Below, piece by piece: positions 1 to 8,486 of a DNA stretch of 64,000 nucleotides. Made by a program: the position numbers and the translations under genes. Numbering within the stretch: the first letter of the stretch is position 1; each line of letters starts with the position of its first letter. Source of the DNA: Armatimonadota bacterium (GTDB taxonomy: Bacteria; Armatimonadota; Zipacnadia; Zipacnadales; JABUFB01); the NCBI GenBank assembly GCA_013314775.1, contig JABUFB010000009.1, positions 248,001-312,000 of the forward strand, written 5' to 3'. The notes under the pieces are model-generated. The model saw only the letters and a program-made list of their open reading frames with translations. It searched no databases and had not been told where the DNA came from.

Positions 1-761
1 TGGATTTCCGCAGCCTTGAGCCCAAGCTTCCGGACTTCTTCGTAATTGCTCTGCCTTTCCAGCAGGACTCGCGCAAGCCGGACCATCGCCATCGCGTGAT
101 TCGGGTCCAGGCTCAAAGCGGCGCGGAACTCTTTCTCGGCCTCCTTAGGCCTCCCAGCGAGCAGCAGCACATCTCCGTACGTGTATCGGACCTGTGCCGA
201 CTTGGCATGCCGTGCAGCCTGCTTTGAGGCCAATTCCACCGCCTTGCCCTTGTTCCTGGCCTGGACGTGGGCATAGACAAGGTCCACACCAGCGTCAATG
301 TGGTTTGGGTCCGCGGCGAGGGCTTTTTCCAGCACCTTGATAGCCTCCGCGGGATCTTGGCGGAGGATGTAGGCTCGCCCGAGAAGGTCCAGAGCGTCGG
401 CATTGTCCGGTTGCTGCTTGAGCACCTCGCCCAGTTCCTTGATGGCGTGCTCGGCATTGCCTAGCTCCAGGTCCGTCTTAGCCAGACCGATGCGCGCCGC
501 AACGTTCGAGGGGTCAAGCTCAATTGCCGTGCGATAGCTGACGAAAGCGTCATTGTGCATGCCCTGTTCCGAATAGGCCTTGGCCAGCGCGAGCTGAGCT
601 TCCGCGGACTTCGGGGCACGCCTGGCTTCTCGCCGGGCCTTGGCGAGGGGGTCGTCAGACTTGTCACCGCACCCGGCGAGGATGACTGCGCTGGTAACAA
701 CCAGCAGCAGCCCACCCAGTGCTCTGATCCGAGCTGGTAGATTGTGGCTGGTGTGATGCAT
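1..761 (-). CDS. TPR-repeat lipoprotein, C-terminus beyond window
   Basis: The gene runs off the left edge, so only the first 253 residues are visible. The start ATG at 761 has a GGAGAGG ribosome-binding site five bases upstream. Residues 1-31 form a lipoprotein signal ending in LAGC, so the protein is probably anchored to a membrane by Cys31. From about residue 50 onward there are successive tetratricopeptide repeats, recognisable from alternating helices with A-Y and A-x-x-L-x-P-x-N spacing (for example AIELDPSN, ALAADPNH and ALSLDPNH). TPR proteins are scaffolds for protein-protein contact; no catalytic domain is visible in this part. The partner is unknown. The downstream C-terminus could add another domain. 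Confidence 0.85.
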   Translation of the reverse strand, partial: MHHTSHNLPARIRALGGLLLVVTSAVILAGCGDKSDDPLAKARREARRAPKSAEAQLALAKAYSEQGMHNDAFVSYRTAIELDPSNVAARIGLAKTDLELGNAEHAIKELGEVLKQQPDNADALDLLGRAYILRQDPAEAIKVLEKALAADPNHIDAGVDLVYAHVQARNKGKAVELASKQAARHAKSAQVRYTYGDVLLLAGRPKEAEKEFRAALSLDPNHAMAMVRLARVLLERQSNYEEVRKLGLKAAEI

Positions 762-813
762 CAGGCCTCTCCAGTGGCGCGTTCTCCGGGCGCTCAGTGG
801 CCCCGGGGGTTTT

Positions 814-1989
814 CTATTCCTCGTATCGGCACGCGCCGAGGGCGTCCGCAAAGCTAAAATGCACGAATTCCTGGTCATATCCGGGCGCGTTGGCAGGGGC
901 AGGGGTGGCGTTGGCCACCCAAAGCTCGAGCCCGGCCACGTCGAAGTGGACGGCGTGCAGGTCCCCCGTCTTCAGTCCCCGCATGATGTCGATCATGCCC
1001 ACCTGCGGATCAATCCGGCCATGCTTCTGTTTCAAGACCGTGTAGACGTTGGTGTTCCACTTCACCGAGTCCGCACCCATCGACCAGTATACCACGTCAG
1101 GAAGCCTCATGTCGCCGTCGTCCGGCCCGAGCACTTCGCAGAAAGCTTTGCTGGTCCGCAGCTTGCGCGCGGAGGGGATTTTCGCATCCCCGACACAGTA
1201 GAGGTAAGAGCTGGTCCTCTTCGCTTCGCGGAAGATCGCCAATGCGTCGTCAAGGCTCTCGGACTGCTCCAGCACCCGGCGCATCAGTAAGGGCATGGGC
1301 TCGCCGGCGAGGGTCTCCACGTCATCGCCGAAATGGTCGCCGATCTCGCTGAGCGCGATCTTCTCCTCGTTCATGCCGGTAACGACGCCAATGAACCCCA
1401 GCCACCCGACGTTCACGAAAGCGTTCGCGTCATCGGGGATCTGCACAATGAGGGCCGGCTCGTCCTGGATCCCCGCGCGGGTCTCGTAGTCCAGGGCCCG
1501 GATCTGCTGAAGGCTGCCGTCTTCCGTGGCGCTCCCCCATGCGGCGAAGAAGGTGCAGTGGAACTCGGACAGGTCCGGGATGGCGTGGGCGCGCTGAACC
1601 ATCTTGATGTCGATGCCCGAGCCGTCTGCGAGGCCTTTCATCTCCTGCTTGTACCGGTCGGATACGAAGGGTTCCATCTGCGCCCAGGCATTATCCAGGA
1701 CGCTCATATCTACTCCCATGCCCAGCGCCATCGCCATGGTCAGGCGCGTGTAGAACCCGCGGATCTTCTCGGCGCACAGCTTCCCGTGGGCATAGCCCAT
1801 CTCGTAGGGCGTGCCCCAGACTTTGAGGACGTGGATCATGTCCTCGCCTTCGCCAATGCTGGTCAGCACTCCCTTGACAGGCGGCGCATCCTGTCCGAAT
1901 GCGGCGGCAGCCCACAGCATTCCCAGCAGACAGGTCAGCACCAGCCAGCGGGGCAGACTCCGGTCCCGGACTTTAGTCATGCGCGGCAT
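814..1989 (-). CDS. secreted C45/AAT-like (Ntn hydrolase) family protein
   Basis: This 391-residue protein starts at the ATG at 1989, which has AGGGGGT seven bases upstream; an in-frame ATG at 2010 lacks a comparable site. Residues 10-33 are a signal peptide ending near AFGQ. The body resembles the peptidase C45 / acyl-CoA:6-aminopenicillanate acyltransferase family, in which a cysteine becomes the N-terminal nucleophile after self-cleavage. The candidate nucleophile is Cys145 in EFHCTFFAAWGSAT, followed by the family-like RALDYE. A GYAHG motif near residue 66 matches the conserved start of these proteins. Substrate is unknown; an amidase or acyltransferase acting outside the cytoplasm is the likely role. 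Assignment is from motif recognition and could be wrong in detail. Confidence 0.7.
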   Translation of the reverse strand: MPRMTKVRDRSLPRWLVLTCLLGMLWAAAAFGQDAPPVKGVLTSIGEGEDMIHVLKVWGTPYEMGYAHGKLCAEKIRGFYTRLTMAMALGMGVDMSVLDNAWAQMEPFVSDRYKQEMKGLADGSGIDIKMVQRAHAIPDLSEFHCTFFAAWGSATEDGSLQQIRALDYETRAGIQDEPALIVQIPDDANAFVNVGWLGFIGVVTGMNEEKIALSEIGDHFGDDVETLAGEPMPLLMRRVLEQSESLDDALAIFREAKRTSSYLYCVGDAKIPSARKLRTSKAFCEVLGPDDGDMRLPDVVYWSMGADSVKWNTNVYTVLKQKHGRIDPQVGMIDIMRGLKTGDLHAVHFDVAGLELWVANATPAPANAPGYDQEFVHFSFADALGACRYEE

Positions 1990-2082
1990 GTCTGCGACCC
2001 CCTGAGGCAACGGTTATCGGCGAGCCGAACATCAGCGATCCACAATTCGCCGCGCAGGGCCGCCAATCCTGCGACGCCCGAC

Positions 2083-3057
2083 TCAAGGGAGCCCCAGCGC
2101 GGAAATCAGCGCCGGGAAGGCATCGAAGTAGGCGTCGTAGCGGTCCAGCGGTGCGCCGAAGACGGCCACGTATGACCAGCTCCCGCGGGTGAAGATCAGC
2201 AGCATGAACCCGCCGGGTTGCTCGCCAATAAGGCCCTGGCCGGTGATGATGTACCCGGGCAAGGTGCCGCCCACTTTGATCTGGTCCCGGGATTCCTCCT
2301 GGAAGCCGCTGTCCGGTGCGAACTCGGCAAGAAACTGTTCGGTGAAAGCATCCAGTGCCAGCCCCGCATTGGCCGCGGTGAGGATCATCCGGACCCCTGG
2401 CACGGGGCCGGTGAACTTTACCGAATCTTCGGACAGTTGCGCGCGGAAGCCACGAGGCGCCGAAAAGGTGATACCCGTGCCCGCGTGGGTGACGGTATCG
2501 ATCACGTCGGTTGTCACCGGGTCTTCAAGCTGCTTACTGGTCCCGTGGACGTTGATGTCCCACCGGTATGTGCGCCTCTTTCCGGCCTCGCGCGCCTCGA
2601 TTGTCGCCTTCGCGCCAAACTGCCCGACCTCGAAGACCGCACTCTCCAGCGCCCCGGGGCCGATGTCGCCTGACAGCGGAGCGTTCCCCATCGGCGTGAC
2701 GGCCTTGCCCGACTGGAAGTGCAGGAGCGCATACTTGATCTGGTTGTCCCGGCTGAAGATGAATACGGGCCCGCCGGGTGTGGCGACGGCTCCGAAGTCC
2801 ACCAGGGAACGCAGTCGCTCGGCAACCGTGACACGCCACTGGCACCCGTCGTTGTCTGAGACGCACTCCAGTTTCCCGGTGTTCGGGTCCACAATCGCCG
2901 TGTATACGGCGTTCTTGTAGTGGAGGGCGAAGGTGATCGGCTGGAGTTCCTGCTGGGGTGCAGATTCAGTCTGTTGGCCAAGAGACGGCACCAGCACGGC
3001 GAGGAGAGCAGTAAGGGCGAAGAATCTGGGCAAAAGGCGGCCTCCTGGTGGGGACAT
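2083..3057 (-). CDS. secreted protein of unknown function
   Basis: The chosen start at 3057 (MSPPGGRLLPRFF) places a signal peptide at the N-terminus, with cleavage near SLGQ; the longer open frame up to 3159 would bury that signal. The mature protein of about 295 residues has alternating beta-rich segments and no catalytic motif I recognise. The last 100 residues (ITFSAPRGF to ISALGLP) resemble the small beta-sheet domains that bacteria use in exported lipoproteins, with a mid-domain helix, but I cannot name a family. It lies between the C45-like gene and a promoter region, on the same strand as its downstream neighbours. A role in the cell envelope is inferred only from the signal. Confidence 0.6.
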   Translation of the reverse strand: MSPPGGRLLPRFFALTALLAVLVPSLGQQTESAPQQELQPITFALHYKNAVYTAIVDPNTGKLECVSDNDGCQWRVTVAERLRSLVDFGAVATPGGPVFIFSRDNQIKYALLHFQSGKAVTPMGNAPLSGDIGPGALESAVFEVGQFGAKATIEAREAGKRRTYRWDINVHGTSKQLEDPVTTDVIDTVTHAGTGITFSAPRGFRAQLSEDSVKFTGPVPGVRMILTAANAGLALDAFTEQFLAEFAPDSGFQEESRDQIKVGGTLPGYIITGQGLIGEQPGGFMLLIFTRGSWSYVAVFGAPLDRYDAYFDAFPALISALGLP

Positions 3058-3327
3058 TCTATATGTCCCGTCTGATGAGCCCTGATGATGACAGGTATTG
3101 GGCTCTTTGGCAAGCAGCCCCGGGAGGAAGCTCTGTAAGCGATGTTCTTCATCCGCCACCGTTCACCTGTGGCAATCTCGTCGGCGAGCACGATGACCAC
3201 GAAGGGCTGGTGCGGATGCCGGCGGCGCTGCCCAGTGGCGTTCAGCATGCCCTTCGCCTCGAGCCGTAGCCCCAAAGCCCGCGAAGCGTGCGACAGCCTA
3301 TAGACGGGGACTACAGGCGGACGGCCT

Positions 3328-3393
3328 CAACACCGCGGGCACCGGACGCTGACCACACACGAGGCATGCGAGCATCCCACAAAGCCCCTGGTC
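3328..3393. repeat. dispersed 66-bp repeat, copy A
   Basis: This 66-bp segment aligns without gaps to 45032-45097, with 54 identical positions (82 percent). It lies in the 442-bp gap between the secreted unknown gene and the PHP gene, just upstream of the PHP promoter. Read on the minus strand, both copies encode ALWDARxPRVWxASGARGV, and six of the nine changed codons are synonymous. The frame ends at a TAG at 3311-3313. The rest of the gap from 3058 to 3327 shows no gene I can support. Confidence 0.6.
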
Positions 3394-3415
3394 TTGCCCC
3401 CTTTCTCCCTCGCCT

Positions 3416-3445
3416 TTGACTTGCCCGCCGCGCCGGTGCTATCAT
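3416..3445 (+). promoter_or_regulatory. sigma-70-like promoter for the PHP gene
   Basis: TTGACT at 3416-3421 and TATCAT at 3440-3445 are separated by 18 bp. The predicted transcript start lies near 3452, leaving a leader of about 48 bases before the GTG start at 3500. An alternative -10, TATAAC at 3451-3456, has no matching -35 at normal spacing. Confidence 0.55.
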
Positions 3446-3499
3446 CGTCGTATAACCACGTTTCTAACTGACTGCCCGTTCGCTCCTGGAGCCTCCATC

Positions 3500-4144
3500 G
3501 TGTACCCGTTCGAAATACACTCACATACATCCGAACATTCGGCCTGCTCGGGTATGACCGCACGCGAGTTGATCGCGCGTTGCGCGGAACTCGGCATTGC
3601 AGGCCTTGTGGTCACCGACCACCACTATCAGTGGCCGCTTGCTGAACTTCAGGAGATCGCCAGAGAGGTCGCGTCCGACGGTCTGGTGGTCCTCAGCGCA
3701 TATGAAGTCACCACCGTCGACCCCCGCACCGGCCGCCATGCGGGTGATCTGCTGATCTTCGGCGCACCAGAAGACGAGCCGCCGATGCAGATCTGGACGC
3801 CGTACAAGGAGGCCTGCGCGAGAGCCCGGGAACTGGGGGCGATGAGCATTTCGGCTCATCCCTTCCGCGAGGGTATGGGCGCCGGCGACCGGGTCTACGA
3901 GATGGACGTCGATGGCATCGAAATCTTCAACCAGAACCACTCGCGCATCAACGTGGCCCAGGCGCGGCAGGCCGTGCTGTGCAGGGGGTTTCTCGGAGTG
4001 GCCGGCAGCGACGCTCACAGCGTGGTGCAGGTCGGCCAGTTCTACACCGTCTTTGACCGCCCGGTGCAGACAATGGACGAGTTCATCACGGAATTGCGCG
4101 CGCGCCGGTATGCGATCCAGTCGAACCGGCCCGACATCCGGTAG
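3500..4144 (+). CDS. PHP-domain metal-dependent phosphoesterase
   Basis: I chose the GTG at 3500 because GGAG at 3488-3491 sits eight bases upstream and translation then begins directly with the domain (VYPFEIHSHTSEHS). The 214-residue protein carries the polymerase and histidinol phosphatase (PHP) signature: HSHTSEHS near the N-terminus, TDHH about residue 40, a glutamate in SAYEVTT, ISAHPF in the middle and SDAH near residue 173. These residues bind two or three metal ions in the family, which hydrolyses phosphoesters such as histidinol phosphate or nucleotides. Length fits stand-alone YciV/TrpH-like proteins rather than DNA polymerase. The substrate cannot be told from sequence. It is transcribed alone and ends at a convergent terminator. 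Confidence 0.88.
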   Translation: MYPFEIHSHTSEHSACSGMTARELIARCAELGIAGLVVTDHHYQWPLAELQEIAREVASDGLVVLSAYEVTTVDPRTGRHAGDLLIFGAPEDEPPMQIWTPYKEACARARELGAMSISAHPFREGMGAGDRVYEMDVDGIEIFNQNHSRINVAQARQAVLCRGFLGVAGSDAHSVVQVGQFYTVFDRPVQTMDEFITELRARRYAIQSNRPDIR

Positions 4145-4155
4145 CCGGAATCAGG

Positions 4156-4179
4156 GAGAGCCCGGCGAACCGGGCTCTC
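4156..4179. terminator. hairpin terminator between convergent genes
   Basis: GAGAGCCCGG at 4156-4165 pairs perfectly with CCGGGCTCTC at 4170-4179 around a CGAA tetraloop. It lies between the converging PHP gene and the oxidoreductase gene and could serve both. There is no long U tract. Confidence 0.6.
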
Positions 4180-4200
4180 GCATTATCGTGACCGTCACGG

Positions 4201-5202
4201 CTACAGGCTGTAATCCACATCCACCGCGGAACGCGTCTCCCAGGACTTGATCGCCGCCTCAATGACCATCTGGGCACGCAGGGCGTCTTCGGCCTTCGCG
4301 TCGATCTGGTCCGGTGCAACGCCCTCGGTGAGCTGCTCCAGCCAACGGTGGATGCGGCTGGCGAAAGTCTCTCCGAAGCTCATCATCCCGCCCAGGTAGT
4401 AGTAGACCTCTTTTTGCTGCGAGCGCCGCGGGTAGTACGTGAGCACCTCGCAAGCATCATCCAGGACGAACCGGCCTTCGGACCCCACGAGATCACACTG
4501 CTCCAGGCCATACGAGCCGCCGGCGTCATAACTGCCGGTAAGGTGCCCGATGACCCCGGAGTCGAACATCATGTTGATGTGCGCGTTGGACCAGATGCCC
4601 CGGCCCTCACCTTTCATGCAGATCATGTGGACATGGGTCACGTCCCCGCAGAAGTAGCGCATGACGTCGATGGAATGCGGATGCAAGGCGCGCAGGTGGA
4701 ACCATTCGGATGTCTCGTTGGGGTTGTTGATCCACATGCGGAAGTTGAGCAGGTGCAGCTTGCCCAGACGCCCCTCATCCACCCACTCCTTCGCCCGTCG
4801 CGCCGCCGGCGTGAACCGGTGGTTGAGGTTGATGGCGTAGGGGATGTTTTTCTGCTTCGCGAGGGCCACCATCTGTTTGCCCTCCTCGATACTGTTCGAG
4901 ATCGGCTTTTCGCCAAGAGTGGGGATGCCCGCCTCGAGCAGTTCCATGGTGGGGGCAAAGTGGTCTCCCCCATTCTCCTTTCCCGCCGAACACACACTGG
5001 CCGCGTCGATCTCGATGCCCGCCGCCAGGAGCTCCTTGACACTGTAAAAGGCTGGAACCCCGAACTTCTCCGCTGCCTTATCGGCGCGTTCCTTGATGAT
5101 GTCGCACACGGCCACAAGCTCGGACAAGTCATCGGCGGCGTAGCACCCGGCGTGATTGTTGCCGATGCCGCCCATTCCCACAACGGCCACCCTGATTGCC
5201 AT
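4201..5202 (-). CDS. Gfo/Idh/MocA family NAD(P)-dependent oxidoreductase
   Basis: The 333-residue protein opens with a Rossmann fold (VAVVGMGGIGNNHAGC, residues 5-20) that binds NAD(P). The family's catalytic EKP motif is at residues 98-100 (LGEKPIS), followed by the QKNIPYAINLNHRFTPA segment typical of sugar and inositol dehydrogenases. The C-terminal half is the beta-sheet substrate domain with an HSIDVMRYFCGD motif containing the conserved histidine and aspartate. Members oxidise or reduce sugar hydroxyls; the actual sugar is not readable here. The neighbouring TIM-barrel isomerase, ribokinase and glycosidase-like genes suggest sugar metabolism. Start ATG at 5202 begins the Rossmann strand at once, so the N-terminus is secure. 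Confidence 0.9.
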   Translation of the reverse strand: MAIRVAVVGMGGIGNNHAGCYAADDLSELVAVCDIIKERADKAAEKFGVPAFYSVKELLAAGIEIDAASVCSAGKENGGDHFAPTMELLEAGIPTLGEKPISNSIEEGKQMVALAKQKNIPYAINLNHRFTPAARRAKEWVDEGRLGKLHLLNFRMWINNPNETSEWFHLRALHPHSIDVMRYFCGDVTHVHMICMKGEGRGIWSNAHINMMFDSGVIGHLTGSYDAGGSYGLEQCDLVGSEGRFVLDDACEVLTYYPRRSQQKEVYYYLGGMMSFGETFASRIHRWLEQLTEGVAPDQIDAKAEDALRAQMVIEAAIKSWETRSAVDVDYSL

Positions 5203-5258
5203 CTGACTGCCTCCATCTCGCCCTCAAGAGGCGGTAATCTGAACACTGCGATGTGCAG

Positions 5259-6203
5259 CTATTCGCCGTCCGTCCCGGATGGCCTCTGGAAAAAGCGGCT
5301 CTCATCATACTCTTCCTGCTCAAATGCGATGACCCGCATGCGCACGAGCTCGCCACTGTCCACCCAGGTGCCCTTGCAGCGAAGACAGCGGTCCACGAAG
5401 AGGGTCTCATCCCCTGCATACGCGCGCCGGTCCAGGAACACCTGGCAGACCGGGCAGACCAGGGCGTCGTCGCGGGTGTCCTCGTGGGACTGAGACGCCT
5501 CAGGCAACTGGAGGGTCTCCTGCCAGGCCTGGAGCACATCATCCGCGGCTGCCACGAGTGTGCTCAGCGTGTCACGCGACACCCACAGCCCGCCGCAGTC
5601 CCGGCAGAGGTCCAGTCTGGCGTCAGCCAGGTCGCCCGCAACCGGTGCGCCGTCCCGGGTCTCCAGCGGCGAATCGCACCGGGGGCAGAGCATGGCTCCG
5701 CGGCGTCCAGTGAGGTTCGTCCCGCAAGCCCAGCACACCAGCGCGCAGGTTGGGTTCGCTTGCCCGCAGCGCCTGCAGGGCACTTTCTGAATCAACGACG
5801 CGGCCGCCCGGACATTCCGGCGCAATCTGGCGCGGGGAGAGGAAGCCGTGGTCTCCTGCGTGGCGATCCGGCGCGAAGCCAGTGCCTGCAGTTCGCCGTC
5901 ATCCAGCCAGACCCCGCGGCATTCGGGGCAGGCATTCAGCGTGACTTGCGGGCTGTGCTCATACTGGAACTCGTACAGGGTCACCCCGCAGCGAGGGCAG
6001 GCCATCCCCCCACCGTGGGCCCGAGAAGGCCTGCCTTCGGCCAGATTCTCGGCGTTCCGGGCATCACCCGCACCCTGTTGCATGAGCCTGCCGAGTTCGC
6101 CGGGATCGAACCACAACCCGCCGCAATCAGAGCAGGCGTCCAGTTCCACACCGCCGACACTTTGCGGGGCCAGTTCGGCGCTGCAACGAGGGCAGACGGC
6201 CAT
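5259..6203 (-). CDS. multi zinc-ribbon protein (zf-TFIIB-like repeats)
   Basis: About 314 residues dominated by paired CPxC motifs. Four zf-TFIIB-like units can be read: CPRCSAEL with CSDCGGLWFD, CPRCGVTL with CPECRGVWLD, CPRCDSPL with CRDCGGLWVS, and CPVCQVFL with CLRCKGTWVD. A fifth, double-zinc-ribbon-like pair (CRRCGQAN, CWACGTNL) sits in the middle after a basic helix. Each unit should bind one zinc ion. Function is unknown; such proteins are cytoplasmic and possibly nucleic-acid or protein binding. A GTG at 6215 overlaps the stop of the upstream gene as GTGA, whereas the ATG at 6203 lies 11 bases after GGGAG and begins right at the first ribbon; I prefer 6203 but translation is coupled either way. 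Confidence 0.8.
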   Translation of the reverse strand: MAVCPRCSAELAPQSVGGVELDACSDCGGLWFDPGELGRLMQQGAGDARNAENLAEGRPSRAHGGGMACPRCGVTLYEFQYEHSPQVTLNACPECRGVWLDDGELQALASRRIATQETTASSPRARLRRNVRAAASLIQKVPCRRCGQANPTCALVCWACGTNLTGRRGAMLCPRCDSPLETRDGAPVAGDLADARLDLCRDCGGLWVSRDTLSTLVAAADDVLQAWQETLQLPEASQSHEDTRDDALVCPVCQVFLDRRAYAGDETLFVDRCLRCKGTWVDSGELVRMRVIAFEQEEYDESRFFQRPSGTDGE

Positions 6204-6211
6204 GCGTGAGA

Positions 6212-8374
6212 TCACTCCCTGATGGATTTGACGCGCAGATCATCCATGTCTATGTAACCGGCAGAGGTCTCGCCGGCAGTAGCCACAACATATACCGACT
6301 GCCAGGTCAAAGGTCCTTTCGCCTCTGCGGGCAGGCGGGCTTCCAGCCGCGTCCAGGCATCGCCGGCAGGCAATGCTTCGCTCAAGGTCACCAGGTGCCG
6401 CGTACCTTCCTTATCCACCAGCGCAGCTCGCACCCAGACCGGCTTGGTGCTGCGACCCCTTGCGAGGAGAGAAACGGCAGCTGCGGCCCCAACCGGCCTA
6501 TCCAGGCGCGCATAGACGGCCCGGGTTGCGGTGGGCTTGCCCAGGTCATAGCTCATGCGGCAGAAGCGCTTGCCCTGGCCCGCATCGCCAGTGTTTAGCT
6601 GAATGCCGCCGCTGATCGCCGGGTCGTCCGGGTAGCGCTCGAACTTGAGCGTAGCCCCCTTCTCGAAGTCCTCCACCAGCATCTCGCCGGCAACGCGTAT
6701 CGGAAGCTCGCAGGTCGCTCTTCCGAGCCGGGCGATGACCTTTGCCGAGCCGCCCGCCTGGGTGGCGCGGAAGGTCGCCGGACCGGTCTGGACCACCCCG
6801 AAGCCCTCTACCGACCACGTCAGCGCGGTCTCCGGCATCCAGACCCGCTCATTATTGTCCGTGAGCCCCAGGGCCTCGAAGGTCACGCTGTCTCCGGGCG
6901 CAAGGTCCGCGGAAGACGGCCAGACCAGGAGCTTCGGGCAGCCGGCAACCACATTGAGCGGCACCTTCGCGGAGGCAGGAGACTTGCTGTGACGGATTTC
7001 GATCTCCCCCGCACCCAGACCGGGACCGATCGTGAGTTCGGAACCCTTGAGAGTCGCGGTGGGCACTGGTTTCCCGTTGCCTCCAGCCGGCGCAACCACC
7101 ACGAAATCAGCTTCTTTCGCAGCCACCGGATTATACCAGTCGTCGGTGCCAATCAGTTCCAGGGGGACTTTCGCGCCGGGGAGGGCCACGATGGATGGCG
7201 GGTTCACGATCAGTCGCGCCAGCGGGCCACGTGGCGCCAGGGACCGCACCAGGACGCCATTGGCGATAAGCCGCTCGCGGCCGTCACTGGGTCGGTTGAC
7301 TACTTTGCCACGCACCCAGGCGGTGGTGGAGCCCCCGCCGTCGAGATTGAGGGCATCGGTGCAGCCCAGTTCCTGCATCAGGCACGCCAGTTCGGACAAT
7401 GTCATGCCGATGCTCCAGCCGGGCTGGCGCCCGTCCACCATGGCCAGAATGATCTGCTTGTCGTTGTAACCGATGGCCGTGCGGGGATGTCGGGGCGGCT
7501 TCGGTCCCTCATTGGCCACGAGCTTGCCACCCTTGACGAGTTCTCCGCTGCCGCCCACTGCCAGCAGGACGCTCCCCGGAAGCGCGGGCGTTGTCACAGT
7601 CTCGATAGTCACCGGCTGTCCCACGGCCAGCTTCTCAAGCACCCCGGCGGCGTAGCCGTCGCCGGCCAGCAGGACCTCATCCGGCCCCGGCCTTCGCGAC
7701 TTGCCGGGGGGGACGACCTCGGTAACAGTCCCCTCCCATTTACCGTCAGCTTTCACAGGCAGGCCGGCCATCTTCGCAATCCAGCAGCCGCCGTCCCCGT
7801 CCCAGCCCCACGACGCGGTGCAGGCGACGGCAATGTCCTTCGAGGGCTTCTGGTTGAACCCGATGCGTGGGATCACACCCGCGGGGGTCTTCAGCTTCAC
7901 CTGTGTGTCGAAGACGCCGATGAGCGGCGTCCAGTCCTCCAGGAGGACGAATGCCGGGCGGTTCCGGGCGGTCATGAGCAATTCGCCATCACGCACGGCC
8001 ATGCCGCAGAGCGTCCCGGCCCAGGGGTCCGGAGCCATGACAAAGAAGTCGCCATTTGCGGCGGCGATCACATAGTCGTCTTCTCTCGTCTCTCGTTCGA
8101 TAATTCCGGACAGTCGTTCGACGCCTTTCACCATGCCCTTACCGGGGGCCATCTGCATCCGGATCTGGGCCTCGGCCCGGTTGATGGTGAAGACCCGGAT
8201 CTCCCACGGGCCTTCGGTCCGACGGATGGCAGTGTATTCGACGCCGGGCCCAATGGGTCGGCGGTAGGTAACGTCATACGCGTGGGCAACCGATGCCGCC
8301 GCCAGGAAGACGAGCAAGCCAGGCAGCGGTCGGATTCTGCGAATTGGTGCTGTGGTAGCCAATATTCCGTTCAC
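6212..8374 (-). CDS. secreted phosphodiester glycosidase-like (NAGPA domain) protein
   Basis: The 720-residue protein starts with a signal peptide (cleavage after VAHA, residue 32). Residues about 60-380 are a NAGPA / phosphodiester glycosidase domain: NGDFF at 107-111, RTAIGYND at 299-306 and the hallmark LNLDGGGSTT at 342-351. In the family this fold removes N-acetylglucosamine from phosphodiester-linked glycans and may act on cell-wall or exopolysaccharide sugars. Residues 380-560 look like Ig-like or Big domains, and the last 150 residues like a jelly-roll carbohydrate-binding domain. It is the first gene of a two-gene unit whose stop overlaps the zinc-ribbon gene. The substrate is unknown. 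Confidence 0.85.
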   Translation of the reverse strand: MNGILATTAPIRRIRPLPGLLVFLAAASVAHAYDVTYRRPIGPGVEYTAIRRTEGPWEIRVFTINRAEAQIRMQMAPGKGMVKGVERLSGIIERETREDDYVIAAANGDFFVMAPDPWAGTLCGMAVRDGELLMTARNRPAFVLLEDWTPLIGVFDTQVKLKTPAGVIPRIGFNQKPSKDIAVACTASWGWDGDGGCWIAKMAGLPVKADGKWEGTVTEVVPPGKSRRPGPDEVLLAGDGYAAGVLEKLAVGQPVTIETVTTPALPGSVLLAVGGSGELVKGGKLVANEGPKPPRHPRTAIGYNDKQIILAMVDGRQPGWSIGMTLSELACLMQELGCTDALNLDGGGSTTAWVRGKVVNRPSDGRERLIANGVLVRSLAPRGPLARLIVNPPSIVALPGAKVPLELIGTDDWYNPVAAKEADFVVVAPAGGNGKPVPTATLKGSELTIGPGLGAGEIEIRHSKSPASAKVPLNVVAGCPKLLVWPSSADLAPGDSVTFEALGLTDNNERVWMPETALTWSVEGFGVVQTGPATFRATQAGGSAKVIARLGRATCELPIRVAGEMLVEDFEKGATLKFERYPDDPAISGGIQLNTGDAGQGKRFCRMSYDLGKPTATRAVYARLDRPVGAAAAVSLLARGRSTKPVWVRAALVDKEGTRHLVTLSEALPAGDAWTRLEARLPAEAKGPLTWQSVYVVATAGETSAGYIDMDDLRVKSIRE

Positions 8375-8384
8375 CCGCGAACAG

Positions 8385-8451
8385 TGGTATGATATGCAGC
8401 CGTGAATGGGGGGCTGACCCCTGGCCTAGCGGCCCGGGGCGTATCATACCA
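8385..8451. promoter_or_regulatory. divergent extended -10 promoters within an inverted repeat
   Basis: TGGTATGATA at 8385-8394 is perfectly mirrored by TATCATACCA at 8442-8451. Each arm reads TGGTATGAT in its own direction, an extended -10 element. The left arm would drive the plus-strand isomerase gene, the right arm the minus-strand glycosidase gene, so the two transcripts would overlap at their 5' ends. The -35 boxes are poor (TTCCGT near 8365 on plus, TTCTGA on minus). Confidence 0.5.
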
Positions 8452-8486
8452 CGACGGCCCGACCGTCAGAAAGCCGGGAGATGCTC

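Noticed and set aside
3327-3563. 78-codon minus-strand gene over repeat copy A
   Set aside because: It overlaps the PHP promoter and start on the other strand, has no ribosome-binding site and uses a different frame from the one conserved in the repeat.
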